The position numbers were made by a program, and so were the translations under genes. The notes below the pieces were generated by a model, which saw only the letters and a program-made list of their open reading frames with translations, was not told the origin of the DNA and made no database searches. From NCBI RefSeq assembly GCF_020921035.1, contig NC_063153.1:13640001-13704000 (forward strand): a DNA stretch of 64,000 bases, written 5' to 3'. Positions 56,651-64,000 of the stretch are shown here, one piece after another. The stretch is from Rhodamnia argentea (taxonomy: Eukaryota; Streptophyta; Magnoliopsida; Myrtales; Myrtaceae). Position 1 is the first letter of the stretch. Each line of letters begins with the position of its first letter.

Positions 56651-56740
56651 TGAAACTTCAAGGACTGTATTGCAAATACTTAAAATTTCAGGGATCGTAT
56701 TGCAAATACTTGGAACTTCGGGGACTGTATTGCAAATACC
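56651..56740 (+). repeat. 30-bp tandem repeat, three units, inside the LTR
   Basis: Units at 56651-56680, 56681-56710 and 56711-56740, each ending 'gtattgcaaatac'. Differences are single substitutions. Confidence 0.9.
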
Positions 56741-56955
56741 AAAAGAAGATGAAGAAGGGAAGATGATGAAAGGAAGATAATGAAAAGAAGATGAAGAAGG
56801 GAAGATGATGAAGGGAAGATAATGAAGGGAAGATGAAAATGGAAGGTGAAGAAATGAAGATGAAGAAGGGAAGATGAAAATGGAAGGTGAAGAAATGAAG
56901 GTGAAGAAGAGAAGATGAAGATGGAAGGTGAAGAAATGAAGGTGAAGAATGAAGG
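56741..56955 (+). repeat. GA-rich tandem array inside the LTR
   Basis: Short units built on 'gaagatgaagaaggga', with variants 'gatgatgaaggga' and 'ggaaggtgaagaaatga', purine-only on the plus strand for over 200 bp. Confidence 0.85.
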
Positions 56956-57932
56956 ATGAAGAACTTTGCCTATAAAAGAGAGAGCTCTTGAGAAGAGTTT
57001 TAAAGGGGGAAGTGGAAGAGAATTGAGAGAGAGAGTAGAAGAGAATTGAGAGAGTTTTTTAGGGGGAGTGGAAGAGAATTGAGAGAGTTTTGAGAGAGTT
57101 TTTTGAGTGGAATTTTTAGAGAGGAAAAAGAGAGTTCTTGAGAAAAATTAGAAGAGAAAATTCGAGAGTGAAGAAAAGAGTTTTAGTCGAGCATCATCTT
57201 CGACGAGTCCCGACACATATTTCGCCTCTCGCCACCCAACAACGCCATTGCTTGCCATTTTCGACGACAGCCGCGTTCTTCCAGCTCCGAGATCTTGAAG
57301 GGAACTATAACGTGTATGTGAGTAAGATTTTGTGTAATAGAAGGTAATCCTTTCCATCTCGATCTACAAAAATGTAATCGTTTGGTTTGAACATTTGTTT
57401 GTTTATTTTAGACATGCCACGTGTTCCAAATTTTAGCATTATTATATGTTAATTTATTTTTATAAATACTCGTGACTGGCTGCGTTTTCTTTCTTTCTAA
57501 ATCACCCATGGTGTATATCGTACAAAGTTCAATGTTTTACATCCCCATAAAAAAGAAGAAAAAACCAAAAAAATTGCATCTTTGAATTTCAAGTAAAATC
57601 CATCAAAATTGCCAAATCAAATATTTTTCATGAAAATGGTACCGAAAGGGCGTTAGAGAAATCTGACGTAACCAAATCCCCGAATTCAAAATCTCTGGTT
57701 CGCGGAAATAAGATAGTTTTCTCCCGCTATTTTATTTAGGTTTCTAATCAACCTACCGAAAATGATTAGTGGCGACTCCAAATTCAAAACATATTGCATG
57801 TTAATTATTTGAATCTTAAGTTGCGATTTGGTATGGACTTGGGAGAGTCCGAGTTAGGTTAGTTAATTAATTAACCTGATAATCCATTAGCCCGAAAATT
57901 AACCCGTTTATTTTTTTTAGGTCGCGACAGCT

Positions 57933-57950
57933 TGGCGACTCCATTGGGGA
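57933..57950 (+). promoter_or_regulatory. Primer-binding site of the Gypsy element
   Basis: TGGCGACTCCATTGGGGA directly after the LTR. It starts with TGG as expected for pairing with a tRNA CCA end and resembles the tRNA-Arg-type sites known from Tat/Ogre Gypsy elements. The tRNA identity was not checked. Confidence 0.65.
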
Positions 57951-59254
57951 CTCAAAGAGGACTTAGGCCAGATAATTTCATGAAAAAGAAATCACTTGAT
58001 TTGGTAAACTTTGGTTGAATTCTCATTCTTAGGTGTTAAATGTTTTTGCAGATTGGGAGTTATAAGGGGAGGAGTGATCGGCTAACCCTTTGTTTTGCAG
58101 GCTTGGTGAATTGGAATTGTGATTTAACTTTTGAATCATGGAAGCGGTGTTTGCCTTTAATTGTTGTGCATGATTTATCGTATTTGCACTACACTGCACA
58201 CAACCCGTGACCGGACCTGGGTCACACTAATAGTTTTAAGATGGTATTTAGATGGTGCTTTAACCTTGGCGGTAAGGTTTCGCTAAAGGTTATCCCATCT
58301 GGATCCCGAAAATTTTTCCAAAAAATGGCTCAAGGGTCGTTCTCATACACGTGAGGCTACGATGCATGAGAATTGCCCTTGTCGACCGAACCAAGCCGAA
58401 GTGATTGGACTCGACTAGTCATGACTATTGTACGCGAGGCTGCGACTAGTCATGATGATTGCGCGTGAGGCTGCGACATGTCGTTTCGTTCATCATTTCA
58501 CTTTGCAAAAGCCTTTTGGATAGATAGAATAAGATTTAAACTCACAATTCATGCGCATGTCTTTGTGATTGACATTTTCTTCCTATGAACGGTAATTTCT
58601 TGTCTCTTTTACCCTATTATCTCATTTTTATTTTGAGCTGGTCCATGGTTTAGGAGTATCGTTGTCTTATTTCCAATTTCGCACTTTGCTTCCGTAGCTT
58701 TTACAATTTCATCGGTTGTCCTCAATTCTGATTTGGCTTGTTCTTGTTGTGCGATTTTTACTAAATTCTACGATCGAGCTTTGAGTAAGTGCCAAACACG
58801 AAAGTTGTAGACCTATGTTTCAACTAATATCCTACAAAATTTCAGAATTAAATTCATAATTTAAGATGGCCTTTCGTTTTTTCAACTACCTGCGGTTATA
58901 ACAGTTTTCTGAATGCGATTTTTTGGAAAAACACATTAAACTGATTTGATCCGTGCATTTCTAGTCCGATTGGCCAGCATAAAAGTTGTTCATCATCTTC
59001 TCAACTACAAGCTCGTAAAATTTGGACATGTTTTGATCAACGTGCGAATTAATACGAATTTTTTCGTAAAAGCGGACAAATTGAAAATTACATGTTTCAA
59101 TCCTTTGGTCATAATCACTTTGTTCATTTGAGTCTAGAGGGATGTCATGGGCCGGCTCGCTATTCTTGCTCCCTATACTCATTTTGGGTTTGTTACTGCG
59201 TACAGGTAATTTATCACGGATCTTCCACATATCACTCGATCGATCGCGAAAAGG
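57951..59254 (+). other. Untranslated leader of the Gypsy element
   Basis: 1.3 kb between primer-binding site and gag without a supported ORF. Long leaders are usual for Tat-lineage elements. A small internal duplication occurs near 58427-58480 ('actagtcatgaYtattg..gcgRggctgcgac'). Confidence 0.6.
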
Positions 59255-60682
59255 ATGGCCGACATTAACGCTGCCGTTAGTGCTGCCCTAGACGAGAAAC
59301 TTGGCTCCTTGACTGAGCGCTTTGAAGGGATGATGTCCCGAAAGATGGAAGAAATGATGACCGCCTTCACCGCCAAACTTCAATCAGCCACTGCCGGCCC
59401 GCCGCTTCCTACTCTAGTTCCTCCTACGGACAACTTCGGCAAAACCCTGGAAGCTACTCCCTATCCGACAATGCCGCTAGAGGATGTGATCATCACGGGC
59501 GTGAACTCGAGCACGCCGCCCGTAGTCCCAATCCCTCAAGCCAATCCCGTGGCCCCCGGGTTGAATGGTGATACGGCCAAACTGTTGGCCCAAATGGAAC
59601 AAAGGATCCGAGAGGTTGAGGGGACTCACAACATACCCCGGATTGACCTGTCTGTCTTTTCAAAGGTCACAGTGCCGGAGAAGTTCAAGATGCCCGACTT
59701 TGAGAAGTATGATGGAACTTCCAACCCGATTCAGCACGTCCGGATGTACCAGGCAAGAATGAACAAGTATGCGATCAACGGCCCCCTAATGGCCCGGACT
59801 TTCCAGGCTAGTTTAAAAGAAGCTGCCATGAGATGGTATACGGACTACGAGATCTACCGGATGGATGATTGGGAGAAGGCAGCTAATGCTTTCATCAAAC
59901 ATTTTAGCTTTAATTTGGACGTGTCGACCACCAGAGAAGATCTTGAACAGCTTGAGATGAAGAGAGGAGAAACAATCAAGCAATATGCTACCAGGTGGAG
60001 GAACGTGGCATCTCGACTGAAACCAGTCCCTCCCGAAAGGGAGCTCATGAAATTATTTGTTTCCACTCTGCCGCAAGTTATGAGAACCCGAATTTTGGGA
60101 TCCGTTGCCACGTCATTCAGCCATCTCATCGCAATGGCTGAAGAAATCGAGAATGGTATGAAGAAAGGCTGGTACGATGATGTCACCACAACGATTAAGA
60201 GGTTTGCGGTAATGAAAGACAATGAGCCGGCCCCACAGGTCAACATGACCTACAGCCAAAAACCCACGACCCGCACGCCGGTCGTACGGGTTCCAACCCA
60301 GCAGCAGGCCAATTTCGGCGTGCAACGACAAAGAGAGAATCAACGGTCTCCTCGGCGGTTTACCCCTCTACCGGGAACCCCGTCGCAGGTACTTGCGGTT
60401 CTGCGTAAGAGAGGTTTAGCGACTTCCGAGCCTCTACGACCCGGTGACACGAGCTCGCCGAGATATGATCCATCAAAGAAATGTGATTACCATTGCGGGG
60501 AGCTCGGACATGACAACGATGGCTGTTTGCATCTTAAGCATCGGATTCAAAATCTTCTCGATTCTAAGGCATTCTCGTTCCAAGACAACAAACAGCCAAA
60601 TGTCCAGAATAATCCTTTGCCGGATCATTACGGTAAAATTAATGCTGTATTCGGGCTGGGAATCAGACAGGGGGAAACATGA
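59255..60682 (+). CDS. Gypsy retrotransposon Gag, 475 aa
   Basis: Structural capsid/nucleocapsid protein of the element. Residues 1-45 look coiled-coil; about 140-290 form the retrotransposon gag (capsid) domain, with MPDFEKYDGTSNP, the M-R-W-Y-T-D pattern, and QLEMKRGETIKQYATRW; about 410-425 is a degenerate zinc-knuckle (C-D-Y-H-C-G-E-L-G-H-D-N-D-G-C) of the form found in Tat/Ogre Gags. The frame is uninterrupted and codon use is GC-richer than the surrounding DNA, pointing to a fairly young element. It ends with INAVFGLGIRQGET and a stop; in related elements gag-pol often continue in one frame, and protease and most of pol are missing here. Confidence 0.88.
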   Translation: MADINAAVSAALDEKLGSLTERFEGMMSRKMEEMMTAFTAKLQSATAGPPLPTLVPPTDNFGKTLEATPYPTMPLEDVIITGVNSSTPPVVPIPQANPVAPGLNGDTAKLLAQMEQRIREVEGTHNIPRIDLSVFSKVTVPEKFKMPDFEKYDGTSNPIQHVRMYQARMNKYAINGPLMARTFQASLKEAAMRWYTDYEIYRMDDWEKAANAFIKHFSFNLDVSTTREDLEQLEMKRGETIKQYATRWRNVASRLKPVPPERELMKLFVSTLPQVMRTRILGSVATSFSHLIAMAEEIENGMKKGWYDDVTTTIKRFAVMKDNEPAPQVNMTYSQKPTTRTPVVRVPTQQQANFGVQRQRENQRSPRRFTPLPGTPSQVLAVLRKRGLATSEPLRPGDTSSPRYDPSKKCDYHCGELGHDNDGCLHLKHRIQNLLDSKAFSFQDNKQPNVQNNPLPDHYGKINAVFGLGIRQGET

Positions 60683-60902
60683 GGAGGGAAACCTAGTGGA
60701 TTTAGAAGTATACGACCTAGATGAGTCCAGTCCGGACTATGAGGAAATTCGTCGGGATTTCGAACGACATGAGGAGATCAAGCCATTGACGGGTGAACAA
60801 ACTATCTCGGTCAACCTAGGCGATGCGGAAAACCCTAAAGAAGTTAAGATCGGGGCAAACCTGTCCAAAGAGATGACTGAACGCCGAAAGGAAAAGCATT
60901 AA
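60683..60902 (+). pseudogene. Gypsy pol stump next to gag
   Basis: In another frame than gag (+1 relative) lies DLEVYDLDESSPDYEEI, then TISVNLGDAENPKEVKIGANLS. This matches the short stretch that precedes the reverse transcriptase in Tat/Ogre pol. The reverse transcriptase, RNase H and integrase are absent, so an internal deletion removed protease and nearly all of pol. Confidence 0.7.
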
Positions 60903-60921
60903 AAGCCTTCACATAGATAGA

Positions 60922-61112
60922 TGCAAAAAGATTTGAGAAAAAATAGCTGCCTCGTTATTAGAGAAAGCAAAAAGATTCGAGGAAATAAGCGCCTCGGGAG
61001 GAAGTGAAAAGATCTGAGGAAGGAAATAATCGCCTCGTTCGTAGGGGGAACCGAAAAGATCTGAGGAAGGAAATAACCGCCTCGTTCATAGAGAAAGCGA
61101 AAAGATTTGAGG
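60922..61112 (+). repeat. About 47-bp tandem repeat, four to five units
   Basis: Units begin 'aaaagatYtgaggaaggaaa' or variants and contain 'cgcctcgttc'. Starts lie near 60928, 60971, 61006, 61053 and 61099. The array sits at the junction of the pol stump and the response-regulator sequence. Confidence 0.8.
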
Positions 61113-61429
61113 GCTCCTACATATCAGAAAAGGAAAAAGATGACAGATTGAGTGAGAGGCAAGAGTTATTACGAAATGGATCCAAGGCACTAAGACCGGA
61201 AAGGAGAGAAAAAGTTGTCCTCTTTCGTAGAAAAAGCGAGAACCTATATGCGAGACTAACGGATCAGAAAAAGTTTATAAATGACCACCGGAACTCGTCA
61301 CGAAAGACCACCATCACTTTTGTGATTTTCGGGCGGATTGTTTTGCAAGTCTCGAGAACATCTAAAGCTCGGTCTACGGTCGAAACAGCCATTTTTGATC
61401 TACATATGGAAGGTTTTAAAAGAAAAACA

Positions 61430-62428
61430 CGTTCATTCCAGGCGGAAGTATGGGAACCTTCCTATCCCGAAGATCTGCGAGTCATGGTCATTGATGGCAA
61501 CCCCGTTTCCCTCTCAATCCTCGTTGCTATCTTTGAGAAGTTGCATGTACAGGGTTTTTGCTAATGCGAAAGCAACGGATGCCTTACAAGTCCGAGGCAG
61601 TACAAATATGATTTTGACATCGTCGTCACAGCCGTCGTAGGGATCGACATGGACGGTTTCCATCTCTTAAAGATCATTGATTCTGAGTTGGACATACAGG
61701 TCATCGTAGTATCAGCAAGTAATGATCAGCAGTTCATAACGAGGGCCATATCGCATGGTGCTCGAGACGTCCTGCAGAAGCCAGTCTGCGTTCAAGTGCT
61801 CCAAAACATTTGGCAGCATGCTGTAAGGAAGCAATTACTCGAACAAAAAAACTACGACCAAGCTGATGACGACGATTTTGTCCAAAAGAAAAGGCCCCTT
61901 TGGTCCGCCAAGCTTCATTCTATATTCATTGAGGCGGTTCGACAGCTAGGAATCAATTCAGCACGACCAATGGCTGTACACAGAATAATGAATATAGACG
62001 GACTCACCATGCAAAGTGTCACGAATCACCTTCAAAGGGTTAGAGATAAGTCGAGGAAGCACGATGCGGTTGGGACCAACACGACAGGACCAAAGTTGAT
62101 TGGAAGATCAATACCGGGAAAATCTACCGAGCAAAAGGTACTCGGCCACTTCCCAATCAAGAATACATGTCATACCAACCTTCCGCTGGTGGTTCTAGCA
62201 GCGAGACAGTTGATCATCCCTACAAGTTTCCGAGCAACGGCGGAAGTTCAAGCTCAAGGGGTCGACGCTGCTCACGGTGAAAACAAAGTGGGAAATCCGT
62301 CGCTATTGTTAGCAAGTAACACTACCCAATTCGAGTATCAATCAGAAGATTACTTTGATGATGAGCTCACCACATTGATCGCCGGTTCGGAGCTCAAGGA
62401 CCTCCGAGTTGTGATCCGAAGCAAGTGA
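61430..62428 (+). pseudogene. B-type response regulator (ARR-B) pseudogene, intron-free
   Basis: Three reading frames in succession cover a receiver domain and a Myb/GARP domain. 61440-61560: WEPSYPEDLRVMVIDGNPVSLSIL (receiver start; canonical VVDDD has become VIDGN). About 61545-61600: YRVFANAKATDAL. From about 61605: YDFDIVVTAVVGIDMDGFHLL, where the phosphoacceptor Asp of the usual SDVHMPDMDG is Ala. From 61649 a 259-codon frame is open: VIVVSAS, HGARDVLQKPV, NIWQHAVRK, then a GARP-like domain (KKRPLWSAKLHSIFIEAVRQ to VTNHLQRVRDKSRK). Two frameshifts and loss of the acidic pocket make phosphorelay impossible. Plant ARR-B genes normally have introns in this part, so a retrocopy is likely. 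Neighbours on both sides are Gypsy sequence, suggesting capture by, or insertion in, the element. Confidence 0.8.
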
Positions 62429-62905
62429 TTATGGATCCTTGAACAACGATCGTTGGTGTATAATCCAAGACAAAATCAGTCGATCATTGGAATGGCCAGC
62501 AAGAGAGGTGGAACCAATCTCGCATGAATACTTCTTTGATTCCATGTATAGTTCCCCTGCGTGGGATATTTTTTTTACTTTCTAGCTGTCTAGAATTTGC
62601 CTAGAGTTAAAGGGCGAATTTTCTCCTCCCTTATCAAATGCGTGAGTTCCTTGTTAAGCTAGGCCCGTAGAAAATCAATTTGTGGACGACGCCCCTGAAC
62701 GCCCGTAAAGAGAGATTCCGAATAGCCTTACTTGGGAGAATACGAGTAAAAGGCCAAGCGGACTCAAAGATGGGTAACTCCGTATCGTCCCAATTGGCTC
62801 TCAATCATTTCAAACTCTGATTTAAGCTTATTTCATTCTCGACGGGAGATTGCCAACTGTTTTGAGAACAATATAGCAAAAAGCGAACCAACCGTGGACG
62901 CCAAC
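62429..62905 (+). other. Gypsy 3' non-coding spacer, part 1
   Basis: No ORF of note. Text such as 'taagctaggcccgtagaaaa', 'tttgtggacgacgcccctga' is of the kind found between pol and the 3' LTR of Tat/Ogre elements. A polypyrimidine/T tract lies at 62567-62582. Confidence 0.5.
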
Positions 62906-62913
62906 ATCACCAC

Positions 62914-63008
62914 GGCCTGGTGGTTGGGGGAATGACAGTGGTCCGAGGCGTCCCAGGTTCGATCCCGGGATTTGGCATCAATGTACAAAGATTAATAAAA
63001 ACCTTTTT
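62914..63008 (+). mobile_element. tRNA-derived SINE-like or tRNA-like segment
   Basis: GGTTCGATCCC at 62956-62966 is a perfect pol III B box within a CCCAGGTTCGATCCCGGG stem-loop, about 35 bases after an imperfect A-box-like TGGTGGTTGGGG (62919-62930). The rest does not fold into a complete cloverleaf by eye. An A-rich then T-rich end follows (62991-63008), as in plant SINEs. Confidence 0.55.
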
Positions 63009-64000
63009 GCTTCGCAGTTCAATGCCGATTGAAGCTCAGCCCAGATGGTTACAAAACCGGAGAGATAACGTCCCGGACATACAATCCGATCCGGATGAAT
63101 CGATCTTTTCAAATTCAAAGTTTGCAAGGAATACGTACAAGGGTAAAGCAGTATCGTTTCAACTCGTTTAGGACATGAGAACGTACATTGATGCTTTCCC
63201 TTTTGATTTTTACGAGGGCCTTGCCTTTCAGATAGGGAAGTATCCCTTCTCCTGAAAAATTAATGAAATGAGAAATTCCTGGAGCCTTTGACAATCTCAT
63301 GTCTCAAACTAGATAATGAAGTTTTGCAACTCATTTGCATGAGCAGGGGCAACTCACAATCCTCGCCCTTAAGAATTTTCTTACGTGCTTGCACCAAGAT
63401 AAAAAGTTGCTGCATTTTATATGCTCGAAAACACTCATACATTGCATAGTTTGTGCATGACTGTTCCTCATGTTTAATTTACCAACTCTGAATAAGGAAC
63501 ATGAACTACATAAGATACATCAAATGTATGGAATGGGGCATGACAGGATGATGAAAGGCAATCATTTCCCAAACACATCCAATTTTTTCAGACAAGATGA
63601 ACGGTGGCAAAATTCCGCATTCCCCGAGGTAAAGAGTTTTCTCGCGAAAGGTACGATAGCTGAAGTAACGGAGGCGTTCATTTCTCTATCCTAAACACTA
63701 CGGGTTATCCATTGATTACCCCTTTTGAGCGGTGGTTTCATTTCTTTACCCCTGTCAAGAACCACCCCACATCGGGGTCCAGACGAGTTAATTCCAGCAG
63801 CAACACGAGGTAAATGGTTAGAAATTTTCTTACTCGGACTAACATTAATCTTCGGGTGTTTCTTTGTATTTATACTCGAATTTTAATTCAAGTGCCTTAG
63901 GATGATGAAGAGCATTCATTTCTCTATCCTATACACTTCATTCTTTGCATAGCCCACTTGAGCCTGCAAATTCATTTCTTAAACCCCTGTTGGTGATCAT
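63009..64000 (+). other. Gypsy 3' non-coding spacer, part 2, running off the window
   Basis: Contains a degenerate direct repeat typical of Tat/Ogre spacers: 'cattcatttctctatcct' at 63678 and again at 63912, each followed by a 'ttgagc' and 'tttacccctgt' or 'aaacccctgt' phrase (63725-63760 and 63958-63990). ORFs of 60-83 codons are unconvincing. The 3' LTR should follow beyond 64000. Confidence 0.5.

Larger units (their letters stand above)
56479..57929 (+). mobile_element. 5' LTR of a Tat/Ogre-like Gypsy element, 1451 bp
   Basis: Begins TGTTGACGCC, ends GTCGCGACA, and is followed three bases later by a primer-binding-site-like sequence. A TATA-like 'cctataaaagag' lies at 56970-56981, suitable for the LTR promoter. 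It contains two tandem arrays (56651-56740 and 56741-56955) and GA-rich repeats at 57000-57130. The 3' LTR is not in the window. Confidence 0.75.

Noticed and set aside
56741..56955. CRISPR-like array
   Set aside because: Short degenerate purine repeats without spacers, inside an LTR of a plant genome.

Overview
The window looks like nuclear DNA from a woody eudicot. Genes are interrupted by long AT-rich introns with canonical GT-AG borders, and intergenic space is filled with Copia and Gypsy LTR retrotransposon debris, MITE-like inverted-repeat elements, poly-T tracts and microsatellites. The overall style (TIR elements with a GC-rich core, tandem receptor-like families, 12-oxophytodienoate reductase and B-type response-regulator expansions) resembles Myrtaceae such as Eucalyptus, but that assignment is an impression and not proven from the sequence. 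Four genes appear intact: two ITN1-like ankyrin/PGG membrane proteins in tandem (+), one germin-like protein (-) and one 12-oxophytodienoate reductase, OPR (-).

Layout. 1-8.1 kb: retroelement graveyard, with a Copia remnant (+) that received a 2.57-kb Gypsy solo LTR (minus, 5-bp target duplication GAGGT). 9.0-16.1 kb: ankyrin/PGG gene 1 (7 exons, 612 aa). 16.1-20.3 kb: intergenic, with a probable Copia solo LTR at 18.84-19.60 kb. 20.7-30.3 kb: ankyrin/PGG gene 2 (7 exons, 623 aa), a tandem duplicate whose introns were later enlarged by several TIR elements. 30.3-33.3 kb: no gene seen. 33.3-33.9 kb: intronless germin-like gene. 35-37 kb: LINE RNase H tails, a long CT repeat and a MITE. 37.2-55.3 kb: an OPR neighbourhood. 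It holds three decayed repeat units each ending in an OPR exon-4 relic (minus), an inverted pair of OPR exon-5 pseudogenes (44.3-45.7 kb plus, 48.7-50.1 kb minus) about 3 kb apart, and an intact five-exon OPR gene (52.86-55.03 kb, 387 aa) with a TATA box. 55.8-64.0 kb: nested Gypsy LTRs, then a Tat/Ogre-like Gypsy element (LTR, primer-binding site, gag, pol stump). This element carries a decayed, intron-free B-type response-regulator sequence between pol and the 3' non-coding spacer.

Biology. From known families, the ankyrin/PGG proteins are plasma-membrane stress/defence-type proteins, germin-like proteins are apoplastic cupins, and OPRs reduce oxylipin or other enone substrates. This is an accessory, stress-related region shaped by tandem duplication and transposons. 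The two observations most worth following are the OPR inverted repeat, which could make hairpin RNA against the intact neighbour, and the response-regulator-like ORF inside a Gypsy element. Exon structures were assembled by hand from reading frame, splice sites and comparison of the two ankyrin copies; no alignment or database search was run.
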